The notes below the pieces were generated by a model, which was given only the letters and a program-made list of their open reading frames with translations, did no database searches and was not told where the DNA came from. Below, in pieces: positions 35,494-44,667 of a stretch of 64,000 bases of DNA. The stretch comes from Nitrospira sp. SG-bin1 (GTDB lineage Bacteria > Nitrospirota > Nitrospiria > Nitrospirales > Nitrospiraceae). Each line of letters begins with the position of its first letter. The stretch's first letter is position 1. The DNA is taken from the NCBI GenBank assembly GCA_002083365.1, contig LVWS01000033.1, positions 372,001 through 436,000 on the forward strand, read 5' to 3'. The position numbers and the translations under genes are program-made.

Positions 35494-35727
35494 ATGGATT
35501 CAGCAGCAGCAGGGTTGATCGGTATGGGTTGTGCCGCGGCGGGGTTTGCCGGGGCCGGTGTGGGAATCGGCTATATATTTGGAAAGATGATCGAAGTCGT
35601 GGCACGTCAGCCTGAAGCCGAAGCGCGCGTCACGAAGTACATGTGGATCGGATTCGCGCTGGTCGAAGCCATCGCGCTATATGGCTTGGTCATCGCCTTC
35701 ATCATCATGGGTTTCCGCAAGGGCTAG
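35494..35727 (+). CDS. atpE: F0F1 ATP synthase subunit c
   Basis: 77 aa, two helices forming the hairpin of the rotor ring. The ion-carrying Glu58 is in GFALVEAIALYG, and the polar loop is ARQPEA. The sodium-binding Gln/Ser/Thr set is not present, which suggests proton coupling (inference). The first helix is unusually rich in Gly and Ala. Confidence 0.95.
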   Translation: MDSAAAGLIGMGCAAAGFAGAGVGIGYIFGKMIEVVARQPEAEARVTKYMWIGFALVEAIALYGLVIAFIIMGFRKG

Positions 35728-35793
35728 AGGAGCAGGCTAAGTCTGGGTAGAGTTCGAGAACGTTTTTCTGACCCAGTCTTTCTGATATGAACC

Positions 35794-36300
35794 ATGCCAC
35801 AGTTTGAATCTCATTTTTTTTCATCCTTGATTTTCTGGGAAGTCGTCTCGTTCGGGATCCTCTTGTTCGTGCTTTATAAGTATGCATTCCCCGGCATCTT
35901 GAGCGCCTTGGAAGAGCGCGAAAAGAAAATCAAGGACAGTCTCGATCAGGCCGAGCAGCATCGGTCCGAGGCTGAGCGGCGACTCAAAGAATATGAAGCC
36001 AAACTTAATGCGGCGGGAAAGGAAGCCGAGGCCATTCTTTCAGCGGCAAAAGAACGTGCTCAACGGTTGCTTGATGAAAATGAACAGCGGCTGACCGCGG
36101 AGGCGGAGCGCATCAAAGGTGATGCCACCCGTGAAATTGACCAGGAGCGCCGGAAAGCTCTGCAAGATATTCGAACCCAGACGACGGAACTCGCTCTTAT
36201 GGTGGCGGAAAAAGTGGTACAACGGAGCTTAACAGAGGCGGATCAGAAAAAGTTCGCAGACGAAGCGCTTGAGGCGCTTTCGAAATCACATCTCCGCTAA
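35794..36300 (+). CDS. atpF: F0F1 ATP synthase subunit b
   Basis: 168 aa. One N-terminal membrane helix (LIFWEVVSFGILLFVLYKYAFP) is followed by a long charged coiled coil that forms the peripheral stalk. The delta, alpha, gamma, beta and epsilon genes that often follow are absent; the next gene is on the opposite strand. Confidence 0.92.
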   Translation: MPQFESHFFSSLIFWEVVSFGILLFVLYKYAFPGILSALEEREKKIKDSLDQAEQHRSEAERRLKEYEAKLNAAGKEAEAILSAAKERAQRLLDENEQRLTAEAERIKGDATREIDQERRKALQDIRTQTTELALMVAEKVVQRSLTEADQKKFADEALEALSKSHLR

Positions 36301-36314
36301 TTTCATGAGATCTG

Positions 36315-36346
36315 CAGGTGGGGTCATTTCAAGGTGACTCCGCCTG
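36315..36346. terminator. Bidirectional terminator between atpF and larE
   Basis: CAGGTGGGGTCA pairs with TGACTCCGCCTG (12 bp including two G-U pairs) around an 8-base loop, overlapping the larE stop codon. Confidence 0.5.
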
Positions 36347-37133
36347 GCCGATATCCCTCCAAATCCACCGTCACGAATTTAAATCCCAGCGCTCTTAGCT
36401 TGGCGCTGATCTCCGCGCGCCGATCTGCTTCCACGAGCCGAGGTAGTTCGTCTTGCGCCAATTCGATCCGTGCGATCTCGCCGTGGTTGCGCACGCGAAA
36501 ATGACGGAATCCCTCACGATGGAGCACGGCCTCGGCTTCTTCGACACGGCTTAGCTTTTCCAGTGTTATCGGGATTCCACGTGGGATTCTCGACGAGAGA
36601 CAGGCGGCGGCCGGCTTATCCCAATTCGACAGGCGGAGCTCCTTAGCGAGAATGCGGATCTCGGCCTTCGACAGTTCGGCTTCGACGAGGGGGCTGCGCA
36701 CGTCCCATTCTCGGGCGGCTTTGATGCCGGGGCGGTCGTCCCCGAGATCATCAAGGTTGGTCCCGTCCACGACATAGGCAGCCGCCATTGATTTCCGCAG
36801 ACGCCCTAGAAGCTGGTATAGATCGGTCTTACAGTGGAAACAACGGCTTGCATCATTCTTGACGAAGTCGTCAATGGCGAGCTGATCCGTCTGCACGGTT
36901 TCATAACGGGCGCCGATCTCGTGAGCGATCCGTTCGGCAGCTTCCAACTCAATCAACGGAAAAGTCGGTGAGACGGCTGTGATGCTGATGGCCTTCTCGT
37001 GGAGCTGCTCGTGGGCTACTTTGAGAACAACGGTGCTGTCGATTCCGCCGGAATAGGCCACCACGACAGACCCCATTTCCGTCAGAAGGGTTCGGAGCCG
37101 ATTGAGCTTCTGGTGAAGAGAGGACGGTTGCAT
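36324..37133 (-). CDS. larE: ATP-dependent sacrificial sulfur transferase LarE
   Basis: 269 aa PP-loop protein. VVAYSGGIDSTVVLKVA is the ATP-binding loop, SRCFHCKTDLYQLL follows, and AAACLSSRIPRG carries the Cys that donates sulfur in LarE. It builds the nickel-pincer cofactor of lactate racemase-type enzymes from a pyridinium dicarboxylate. larB, larC and larA are not in the window. It lies 22 bp after an M16 peptidase gene on the same strand. Confidence 0.9.
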   Translation of the reverse strand: MQPSSLHQKLNRLRTLLTEMGSVVVAYSGGIDSTVVLKVAHEQLHEKAISITAVSPTFPLIELEAAERIAHEIGARYETVQTDQLAIDDFVKNDASRCFHCKTDLYQLLGRLRKSMAAAYVVDGTNLDDLGDDRPGIKAAREWDVRSPLVEAELSKAEIRILAKELRLSNWDKPAAACLSSRIPRGIPITLEKLSRVEEAEAVLHREGFRHFRVRNHGEIARIELAQDELPRLVEADRRAEISAKLRALGFKFVTVDLEGYRPGGVTLK

Positions 37134-37154
37134 AATATCCCGCTGTCCGTGGGT

Positions 37155-38540
37155 CTAGTGACGAATTTTTGCCTTCGCGATATTGCCGACCACGACGAGC
37201 GCGTAATGCTGAGGGTCGAGATATTGTTTTGCCGCGCGCAACACATCCTCTTTCGTCACGCGTTCGATCCATTTGGGGTACTGATTAAAATAATCGAACC
37301 CCAGCCCAAAAAACTCCACCTGTGCCAAGACTTGCGCCAGCTTCGCCGTCGTATCCAACCGCAAGGGGAAGCTGCCCATTAAAAATGCTTTGGCGTCGGC
37401 CAACTCCTGGTCGGTGACGGGGGCCTCGCGAATCGCCTTCATTTCAGTCAAGACGCCGTTGATGGCCTGATTGGTCGTTTCGGTGCGAGTTTGAAGATTG
37501 ATCCAAAAAGAACCCGGCATCAATCGAGCATCGTAATGACTGGTGATGCCATAGGCAAGCCCCTGTTTGTCTCGAATGGTATCCATGAGTCTGGACGAGA
37601 ACCCTCCAGCCCCTAAGACGTGGTTCATGACGGTGACGGCATAGAAGTCCGGGTTTGTTCGACTGATGCCGGGATGCCCGATGACAATGGTCGATTGCGT
37701 AAGATCCTTTTCGATGAGCTGCACGGTCTTTTTATCGATGGCGGCCGGCTTCTTGGCTGGTCGGGGCGGTACGACCCCTTTTTTCCAGGCCCCGAAATGT
37801 GTCTGGACGAGCGCCGTCGCTTGTTCAACTGTGACGTCGCCGACGATCGTGAGGATGGACTGATTGGGAAGATACTCTTTGGCATAGAAGTTCTGTACAT
37901 CCGCCAAGGTGATTTTGCCCAACGTGTCTTCCGTTCCGTTCACCGGCCAACGATAGGGATGATTCTGGAAGATCAATTGATTGAAGGCCTTCATGGCGAC
38001 ATGGCCTGGATCGTCATTGTCACTGGTGATTTCCCCGAGGATCTGCGAACGGACCCGTTCGAACTCCTGTTTGGGGAACGCGGGGCGCTGAAGAATGTCG
38101 GCGAGCAACGTGAACCCGAGGTCGATGTCTTTCTTCAGTGTGCGCGCCGACGCGGTCGTGAAGTCCTCGTCCGCACGGACTCCCAACGACCCGCCCACAA
38201 AGTCGATCTGTTCGGCCAGCTGTCTTGAGGATCGGGTTGTTGTGCCTTCATCGAGGAGACCGGCGACCAAATTCGCCAGACCGGCCTTTTCCGGTGGATC
38301 CTGTGCGGAGCCGACCTTGACGAGGACATGGATTTCTACGATGGGAAGGAAATGTTGCTCCAGTACAAGGACGGTCATCCCATTGGGGGTGGTGAATCGC
38401 ACGGGGGAAATGTCGGCGGCATGCCCTGAATTTGCAATGAAGACTCCGCACAAGACCAGTAACAGTGTGCCGGTTACCCATCGGAGAACGGATCGAGGGA
38501 CAGAAAAATGGCGCCTCTGGTTTTCCGGATCGATCACCAT
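37155..38540 (-). CDS. M16-family peptidase homologue lacking the zinc site
   Basis: About 461 aa, exported (signal peptide ending near NSGHA). At the place of HXXEH it reads AGLANLVAGLLDEGT, so no zinc is bound and the protein is probably the non-catalytic partner of an M16 heterodimer, as in PqqF/YmxG-type pairs. The start may be ATG 38540, eight bases after the preceding stop, or ATG 38564 overlapping it. Confidence 0.87.
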   Translation of the reverse strand: MVIDPENQRRHFSVPRSVLRWVTGTLLLVLCGVFIANSGHAADISPVRFTTPNGMTVLVLEQHFLPIVEIHVLVKVGSAQDPPEKAGLANLVAGLLDEGTTTRSSRQLAEQIDFVGGSLGVRADEDFTTASARTLKKDIDLGFTLLADILQRPAFPKQEFERVRSQILGEITSDNDDPGHVAMKAFNQLIFQNHPYRWPVNGTEDTLGKITLADVQNFYAKEYLPNQSILTIVGDVTVEQATALVQTHFGAWKKGVVPPRPAKKPAAIDKKTVQLIEKDLTQSTIVIGHPGISRTNPDFYAVTVMNHVLGAGGFSSRLMDTIRDKQGLAYGITSHYDARLMPGSFWINLQTRTETTNQAINGVLTEMKAIREAPVTDQELADAKAFLMGSFPLRLDTTAKLAQVLAQVEFFGLGFDYFNQYPKWIERVTKEDVLRAAKQYLDPQHYALVVVGNIAKAKIRH

Positions 38541-38547
38541 GGTCCTT

Positions 38548-39939
38548 CTATAACTTCCCTTCATGGACGGCTGCGGGAGCCGAGTCAGGAGCGGGAGACG
38601 GCAGGGGAATGAGAATTCCAACGGTCCGATTATCGTGGGTGAGGTATTGCTTTGCGACACGCTGGATGTCTTTCGCCGTGACCGCGCGGATACGTTCCAC
38701 GAATTGATCGATCCGCCGCCAACCGGCACCCACGGATTCCGCCTGTCCCATCAACATGGCATGGCGAAAATTCGAGTCCTGCTCGAAGACCCGTGCCGCT
38801 TCCACTTGGTTTTTGGCTCGCTGAAGCTCCACCTCGGACGGCGGTTCATTCTGGAGCCGGGCGATCTCTCGCTGGATCGCTTCTTCGACTCCTTCGATCT
38901 TCGCGCCGGGATGCACCACTGAGTAGAAATAAAACAGACCGGGGTCCGTCTGTAGCACACTGTATTCGGCGCCGACGGCCAACGAATTCTTCTGGTCATA
39001 CACCAAGCTTTGATAGAGGCGAGAGCTCTTCCCGTGAGACAGGATCGATTCGAGGATGTCGAGCGCATAAGAATCGTCGCTGGAATAATTGGGAACCCGA
39101 AAGCCCATCATGACAAACGGAACCTGCGCTTCGCGTTTCAGGAAAAATCGGCGCTCGCCTCGCTGGTCCGGTTCCGGCGGCAAGGTTTGTCTGGGTGAAG
39201 GGCCTCTCGGGATCGGCTCAAACAGCCGTTTAATCGTCGGAAGTAACGCCTCGGCCTTGATATCGCCCACCACGACGAGGGTCGCATTGTTGGGAGAGTA
39301 GAATGTGTCGTAGTGACGCTGCAAGTCTTCGAGAGACATGGCATCCAAATCGGCGAACCATCCGATGACGGGCCAATGGTAGGGATGGCTGAGGAACGCG
39401 TGGGCGAACAGCGCTTCAACCAGCGCGCCCTGTGGATCATCCTCAGATCGAAGGCGGCGTTCCTCTTTCACGACGTCGCGCTCGGTCTGAAATTCGTTGT
39501 GATCGAGAAGGAGACCCTGCATCCGATCGGCTTCCAGTTCGAGAGCGAGCCCGACACGGTCAGCTGCCACATTCTCAAAATAGGCCGTGAAGTCTTGTCC
39601 GGTAAACGCGTTGTCGATTCCGCCGTTCTTCCTGATGATTCGCGAGAATGATCCTTTCGGAAACCGTGCCGTGCCTTTGAACATCATGTGCTCAAGCATG
39701 TGCGAGAGTCCGGCCCGTCCCATCACCTCGTTTCGCGAACCGACTTTGTACCACACCTGCACGGTGGCCACCGGAGCCTTGGGAACTTCGACCAGCAGTA
39801 CCTTCATCCCGTTTGAGAGGATGTACTCGTTCGGTTCCGCTCCGAGCGAGATCGAGCTGACGCTAAAAACGAGAAGCGCCGAGAAAAGTGTTAAGAAGCG
39901 GACGTGCCACTGATGCTGGATCATGCGCGTGATCATCAT
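38548..39939 (-). CDS. M16-family zinc metallopeptidase
   Basis: 463 aa with a signal peptide (LFSALLVFSVSSISLGA). Catalytic inverted zinc motif HMLEH in GRAGLSHMLEHMMFKGTARFPKG, with the downstream Glu in ALELEADRMQ. The C-terminal half is the paired substrate-binding domain. Together with the zinc-less homologue that follows, it probably forms a periplasmic clamp-like protease. rlmN lies upstream in the same direction. Confidence 0.92.
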   Translation of the reverse strand: MMITRMIQHQWHVRFLTLFSALLVFSVSSISLGAEPNEYILSNGMKVLLVEVPKAPVATVQVWYKVGSRNEVMGRAGLSHMLEHMMFKGTARFPKGSFSRIIRKNGGIDNAFTGQDFTAYFENVAADRVGLALELEADRMQGLLLDHNEFQTERDVVKEERRLRSEDDPQGALVEALFAHAFLSHPYHWPVIGWFADLDAMSLEDLQRHYDTFYSPNNATLVVVGDIKAEALLPTIKRLFEPIPRGPSPRQTLPPEPDQRGERRFFLKREAQVPFVMMGFRVPNYSSDDSYALDILESILSHGKSSRLYQSLVYDQKNSLAVGAEYSVLQTDPGLFYFYSVVHPGAKIEGVEEAIQREIARLQNEPPSEVELQRAKNQVEAARVFEQDSNFRHAMLMGQAESVGAGWRRIDQFVERIRAVTAKDIQRVAKQYLTHDNRTVGILIPLPSPAPDSAPAAVHEGKL

Positions 39940-39963
39940 AATAAAATAATGGGATTGGTCATG

Positions 39964-41049
39964 CTAGCAACGAGTTTCGATGGGTGTCAAGGCAAGGGAG
40001 TTTTGGTTGCTCGGGAGTGCTCCAAGTTGGCCGCAGGCGCCGAGCACGTCCCGTCCCCGGCTCTTTCGAACAAATGCCTCAAGGCCGGCGTTGCGGAGGA
40101 TAGATTGAAAACGAAGCACCGCCTGTTCGGACGGACGACGGAACGGACTGCCCGGAAATTCATTGAACGGGATCAAATTGACCCTGCATCGCATGGCCTT
40201 CAGTAATTGGACCAGTCGTCGAGCGTCAGCCTCATGATCGTTTACGCCGGCGAGCAACACGTATTCGAAGGTCAAGCGTTGATGAGAAGCGAGCGGACAG
40301 CGGCGACAGGCGGCCAGGAGTGACCTTAGTGAGGCGATCTCGCTCGCCGCGGGCATCAACTCTCGCCGCTGTTCTTCAGTGGTGGCATTGAGCGAGACGG
40401 CGAGGTTCACGCCCAGCTGGGCGACGTCCGCCAGACGGGACGTCAGCCCTGCCGTCGACACCGTTACGCGTCGGGGCGACCATCCAAGTCCCCAAGATTT
40501 GTTGGTCAAAGCCGACACGGCGGCTTTGAGACCGTCGATGTTGGCCAAGGGTTCTCCCATCCCCATGAACACGAGATTCGTGATGCGTTCATGGGAGCCC
40601 AACTGGTCTTGTGCAGTCAGGGTTTGATCGATGATTTCGTACAGTTTGAGGTTACGTTTGAGCCCCATTCGTCCGGTCAGACAGAAGCCACAATCCAACA
40701 TGCAACCGACCTGCGTTGACACACAGAGCGTCAGCCGGTCCTCATCCGGGATCAACACGGTTTCAATCGACAAACCATCCTCAAGGGTCAACAGCAATTT
40801 GCGGGTTCCATCCTGGGACGGCAAGACCGTGACAGAGGTCGAGCGTCCGATCGTGGCGGATCGAGACAGTGTCATGCGATCACGCAGGGGGAGATCGGTC
40901 ATATCGGTAATAGTTCGCAGGCGCCGTTGATAGAGCCAGCGCAAAATTTGCGTTGCGCGATAGGTCGGCCAGCCTTGCGCTCGGACAAACTTCACCATCT
41001 GGGGTTCGGTGAGATTCAAGAGCGCTGTGAGGGGACTGGGTGAGGTCAT
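39964..41049 (-). CDS. rlmN: 23S rRNA (A2503-C2)/tRNA (A37-C2) methyltransferase RlmN
   Basis: 361 aa radical SAM enzyme. The cluster-binding motif CMLDCGFC is at residues 116-123, with VFMGMGEPLANIDGL, RVTVSTAGL, NLAVSLNA and a C-terminal DVLGACGQL carrying the methyl-accepting Cys. It methylates A2503 of 23S rRNA and A37 of some tRNAs. First gene of the group rlmN, M16, M16, larE. Confidence 0.95.
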   Translation of the reverse strand: MTSPSPLTALLNLTEPQMVKFVRAQGWPTYRATQILRWLYQRRLRTITDMTDLPLRDRMTLSRSATIGRSTSVTVLPSQDGTRKLLLTLEDGLSIETVLIPDEDRLTLCVSTQVGCMLDCGFCLTGRMGLKRNLKLYEIIDQTLTAQDQLGSHERITNLVFMGMGEPLANIDGLKAAVSALTNKSWGLGWSPRRVTVSTAGLTSRLADVAQLGVNLAVSLNATTEEQRRELMPAASEIASLRSLLAACRRCPLASHQRLTFEYVLLAGVNDHEADARRLVQLLKAMRCRVNLIPFNEFPGSPFRRPSEQAVLRFQSILRNAGLEAFVRKSRGRDVLGACGQLGALPSNQNSLALTPIETRC

Positions 41050-41176
41050 TGGTAAGTCGTTATCAAATCGGATTATCGTTGTGTGGGAGCTAGGAGCCTA
41101 CCACAGCGGAGGCTGTGGCGCATACGGGCGGGCATCGTCGGGTCCCGAAACTTCTTCCATTACAGGCGGCTCTGTA

Positions 41177-41182
41177 TATAAT
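41177..41182 (+). promoter_or_regulatory. -10 box upstream of the transglycosylase gene
   Basis: A perfect TATAAT 21 bases before the ATG; no convincing -35 box. Confidence 0.4.
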
Positions 41183-41202
41183 GAACGCGGATGAGGGGCA
41201 CC

Positions 41203-43506
41203 ATGGAGACCCATGACACATATCGTTTCATCAATGACTACGGGTTGGCGGCCGCATCCTGCTTGGTACTCATGCTCGGAGGCTTTTGTTCACGCGATGG
41301 GCATGCGGCGCAGGCTGAGATGTCCGAACCATCGACGACCATTAGCTGTACGACGGCGGAAGACTGCTTTGCGGCGGCGGTGTGGCCGAAGGAGCGACTG
41401 GGGCACGCGCTGACGAAAGATCAAGTGGTGGCGATCAAGCTGGAACGCCTCCGAAAGGTCACGGAGGAATTTCCTTCTACCGTGTGGGCCAAGCGTGCCG
41501 GGTTGTTGTCCGGGGTGCTGTTGATCGATCGAACTCCTGCCGGCGCTCTGCCTTACCTGAGGGCGGCCCAACGGGACCTTCCCGTACTGGACGATTATAT
41601 TCGATTCTGGGTCGGAGAAGCGTTGCTGCGTTTGGGTGATGCCAAGGAGGCGGCCGGCATGTTTGAAGGAGTTCCGCAGGCTGTCCCTGATTCTAACCTT
41701 GCCAGTCAGGCGGCGCTCCGAGCTGGGGAAGCTTGGTATCAGGCATCCAGCTGTCCCGAGGCCGTGTCCTGGTTCAGCAAGGCCGTCAACGCCAACGATA
41801 AGGACCCTCAGATCGCTCAGGCTTGGTTGCGGTTGGCCTCCTGTTATCTTCGAGAGAATCAATTGACGGAAGCACGAGAAACGCTGAAACAGCTGTGGAC
41901 GAAGTTTCCACAGACCAAGGAGGCCAAGGAGGCCGAGACTCTGCTTGGGAACAATATTGGGGGAGTACCGTGGACACCGCGGCCAGACATCTATTATGAG
42001 CGTGCCCAGGCTTTTCTCGGGCAGTCACTCCACGCGGAAGCCATCGAGGAGTTGAAAAAATTTTTGGCGCGTGATCCCTCTTCTCCGCACCGCATCGATG
42101 CCAAACTTAAACTGGGCATCGCTCAAGTTCGGTTGAAACAGTATGAACAGGCACGCGACATCTTTCATGCGCTGACCGCTGAGGAAGGGCCTCGGGCGGA
42201 TGAAGCGACGGTATGGCTCGGGAGGGTGTATCTCAGGCGTGGACTCGGGGACAAGTTATTGGATCTCTGCCGCACGCTCCCGAAACGGACATTGACTCCG
42301 GAACAGAAGGGGCAAATCAATTTATTCGCAGGGATCTGGCTCGAGGATGAGGCACGCTTCGACGAGGCGATGGCAAGGTATCGACAGGTGGCCAAGTACG
42401 GAGAACCGGCTTCTCAACGAACGGAAGCCCAATGGCGGGAAGGGTGGGTGCTTTACCGATCGGCTCGTTATCTGGAGGCGATCAGTGTGTGGCGTCAGAT
42501 TGTGGAGCAGAGGGACAACGACTTTGAGCCCCAGGCGCTCTACTGGATTGCCCGTTCGTACGGTCATGTAGGAGGTGAGAAGTCAAAGGAAATTTTTGCG
42601 CTGCTCTGTCAGCGATTTCCATTTACCTACTATTGTCAGTTAGCACGCGAACAGACAGGTCTATCGGCAGCGCGCCGGACCAAGCAGGAAGGTAGCGTCA
42701 TTCCCGCCTCGGCCGCTCAGCCTGCTACCGAGGTGGATCAGACGCCGGCTCAGGATAATCCCGCGATCAGTCGGACACAAATCGAGCTACATCCGGCATA
42801 CCGGCGGGCGGTGGAACTCAGAGCGCTTGGTCTCGAGCAGGATGCCGCTAGGGAGCTCAGTGCGTTGACGGATCGGTATAGTCGCGATCCTGAGGTGCTG
42901 GCGGCGTTGTCGATGATGTTGAACGAGGTCGGTGCCTATCACCATGCCTTGCGTCTGGTGCGGTCTCGATTCCGCGAAAAGTTGGAGCGTACCGGCGGAG
43001 CGGTTGCAGATGGATTGTGGAACGTGGCCTATCCCACCGGATTGATCCCTACGATTAAACTTGCGGGAGCCAACGGAGTGGATCCGTTTCTCGTTGCAGC
43101 GATCATTCGAGAAGAAAGTCAGTATGATCGGAGAGCCGTCTCTCGTGTCGGGGCGATCGGATTAATGCAGGTCATGCCGGCCACTGCGAATGCCGTGGCC
43201 CAACAGCACCGTCTTCCGAGCCTATCCCGAGAAGATTTGTTCGATCAAGAAACGAATATCCGCATCGGCGCCCGATATGTTGAGCAACTGTTTGCGCAGT
43301 TTGCCGGGAATGTGGTGCAGACGATCGCCGCATACAATGCCGGTCCCATTGTGGTGGCTAGCTGGGCGGCGGCCAATCGGGGACGAAGCGAGGATGAATT
43401 TGTCGAGTTGATCCAATATCAGGAGACCAGACAATACGTGAAACGGGTTCTGCGTAGCTACAAGGAATACCTGCGTCTGGCAGGGGTTCAAAAAACCGTT
43501 TCTTGA
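41203..43506 (+). CDS. Soluble lytic transglycosylase, Slt70-like, with TPR region
   Basis: About 767 aa. Signal region at the N-terminus, then ~550 residues of TPR-like helical repeats (e.g. AWLRLASCYLRENQLTEARETLKQLW), then an SLT domain: DPFLVAAIIREESQYDRRAVSRVGAIGLMQVMPATA with the catalytic Glu, and TIAAYNAGPIVVASW. Degrades or remodels peptidoglycan in the periplasm. ATG 41203 has GAGGGG upstream and is preferred over ATG 41191. Confidence 0.9.
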   Translation: METHDTYRFINDYGLAAASCLVLMLGGFCSRDGHAAQAEMSEPSTTISCTTAEDCFAAAVWPKERLGHALTKDQVVAIKLERLRKVTEEFPSTVWAKRAGLLSGVLLIDRTPAGALPYLRAAQRDLPVLDDYIRFWVGEALLRLGDAKEAAGMFEGVPQAVPDSNLASQAALRAGEAWYQASSCPEAVSWFSKAVNANDKDPQIAQAWLRLASCYLRENQLTEARETLKQLWTKFPQTKEAKEAETLLGNNIGGVPWTPRPDIYYERAQAFLGQSLHAEAIEELKKFLARDPSSPHRIDAKLKLGIAQVRLKQYEQARDIFHALTAEEGPRADEATVWLGRVYLRRGLGDKLLDLCRTLPKRTLTPEQKGQINLFAGIWLEDEARFDEAMARYRQVAKYGEPASQRTEAQWREGWVLYRSARYLEAISVWRQIVEQRDNDFEPQALYWIARSYGHVGGEKSKEIFALLCQRFPFTYYCQLAREQTGLSAARRTKQEGSVIPASAAQPATEVDQTPAQDNPAISRTQIELHPAYRRAVELRALGLEQDAARELSALTDRYSRDPEVLAALSMMLNEVGAYHHALRLVRSRFREKLERTGGAVADGLWNVAYPTGLIPTIKLAGANGVDPFLVAAIIREESQYDRRAVSRVGAIGLMQVMPATANAVAQQHRLPSLSREDLFDQETNIRIGARYVEQLFAQFAGNVVQTIAAYNAGPIVVASWAAANRGRSEDEFVELIQYQETRQYVKRVLRSYKEYLRLAGVQKTVS

Positions 43507-43531
43507 CAATATATTGTGAAGTTTTTATAGT
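43503..43531 (+). promoter_or_regulatory. Consensus sigma-70 promoter of the zapB-like/zapA pair
   Basis: TTGACA (43503-43508), 17-bp spacer, TATAGT (43526-43531). It overlaps the stop of the upstream gene. Confidence 0.75.
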
Positions 43532-43572
43532 GCGCCACAATCCGTTGGGGCAATAAAGAAGAGGGGTTGATC

Positions 43573-43827
43573 ATGGCGTTGGACCGATTGGATGCATTGG
43601 AAACTCGAATTCGTGACTTGGTGAAGCTCGTCCAGGAACTCAAACGAAAGAATGCGCTGCTGGAGGAAGAGATCAAAGAGGCTCGCCAACGACTGGCTGC
43701 ACAGGATGATATGAATCGCAAATGGGAAAAGGAGCGGATCGACATCAAGACACGAATCGAAAAAGTCATGAACGAAATGGAGTTGCTGGAATGTATCGAG
43801 GATCCTAAGGAGGTGGCCATTGACTAA
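43573..43827 (+). CDS. ZapB-like coiled-coil cell division protein
   Basis: 84 aa, almost wholly coiled coil (LDALETRIRDLVKLVQELKR and onward), the size and composition of ZapB, which links ZapA/FtsZ rings to the chromosome terminus. The identification rests on composition and on overlap with zapA. ATG 43573 follows GAGGGG. Confidence 0.7.
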   Translation: MALDRLDALETRIRDLVKLVQELKRKNALLEEEIKEARQRLAAQDDMNRKWEKERIDIKTRIEKVMNEMELLECIEDPKEVAID

Positions 43828-44116
43828 GACAATTGATGTCGAAATTTATGGTCAACGGTACGCGATCACAGGAGAGGGCGATGACGCATACATTCGGCGG
43901 CTGGCTCATTTTGTCGACGACCATATGAAACATCTGGCGGAGGGGATGAAGACCACGACCCCATCAAAGTTGGCGGTACTGACGGCCATCAATCTTGCCC
44001 ATCAGCTGTTTGAGTCCGAAAAAAAGAGAGTTCAAGGGGAAGCCGATGTCGAACGACGGATGGTGACGTTGATGGAATCGATCGACGAACAGATGCCGAC
44101 ATCCCTCTTTCGTTAA
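43820..44116 (+). CDS. zapA: Cell division protein ZapA
   Basis: 98 aa. KTIDVEIYGQRYAITGEGDDAYIRRLAHFVDDHM is the ZapA N-terminal domain, followed by a helix. Promotes FtsZ bundling. TTG start behind AAGGAGGTG, overlapping the previous gene by 8 bp. Confidence 0.88.
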   Translation: MTKTIDVEIYGQRYAITGEGDDAYIRRLAHFVDDHMKHLAEGMKTTTPSKLAVLTAINLAHQLFESEKKRVQGEADVERRMVTLMESIDEQMPTSLFR

Positions 44117-44128
44117 CGGTGATTCGCC

Positions 44129-44157
44129 TTGCTTTCAAAGTGTCCCTTTGTTATCAT
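44129..44157 (+). promoter_or_regulatory. Sigma-70-type promoter after zapA
   Basis: TTGCTT (44129-44134), 17-bp spacer, TATCAT (44152-44157). It points into 44164-44670, so that stretch is transcribed as an RNA, a small gene or the rny leader. Confidence 0.55.
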
Positions 44158-44190
44158 ATAGATATGTGAGTGCGGAAATGGTAGGGGTGA

Positions 44191-44556
44191 GTGGGAAGGG
44201 TGATATCGTCAATCAATCTACTGGAAACGAACGCTGAGAGAATCAGAGAGAACGTTTACCTGATGGGATACGAAGTGTTGATTCGGTGGATGCTTGAGGT
44301 GAAAGAGGTCGTGCTGGGACTGCGAATGCTATCGGCTAAGCGACCTCCGGTTTTTGACATTGAAGCGATCCGACGGATGCCTGTCGGATCGAGCGAGCAT
44401 CTACCTTCCATACCTGTTTCAATCGCTGGCCCTCTTCAATGGCTGATGTCTAGATATCCACGGCCGGGAAGGGTCAGGCAGCGAAGTTCACCGGGTGTGG
44501 TGTCGTACCCCGACGATCTCATGCGTTTTCAGGCAAGGCGGATTGCCCTCTCCTAA
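44191..44556 (+). CDS. Hypothetical protein, 121 aa, low support
   Basis: GTG start behind AGGGG. The first half reads like amphipathic helix (INLLETNAERIRENVYLMGY, LIRWMLEVKEVVLGLRML); the second half is Pro/Arg-rich with no recognised motif. It lies under the promoter at 44129-44157 and ahead of rny. It could instead be a chance frame within a non-coding RNA, since many bacteria place 6S RNA after zapA. Confidence 0.33.
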   Translation: MGRVISSINLLETNAERIRENVYLMGYEVLIRWMLEVKEVVLGLRMLSAKRPPVFDIEAIRRMPVGSSEHLPSIPVSIAGPLQWLMSRYPRPGRVRQRSSPGVVSYPDDLMRFQARRIALS

Positions 44557-44667
44557 GGTCCTCCATTTTTTCCACCTCACATCGTGTGTGCCTAGTCCAC
44601 TCGCCAGCGTGACGCGATGTGCGTGCCCGAGTGAGACTCATCTGATCTGGTTGCCATTAAGAAAGGG

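Noticed and set aside
44164..44400. 6S RNA gene after zapA
   Set aside because: Position and promoter fit, but I could not find the long closing stem and central bubble by eye. Kept only as a finding to test.
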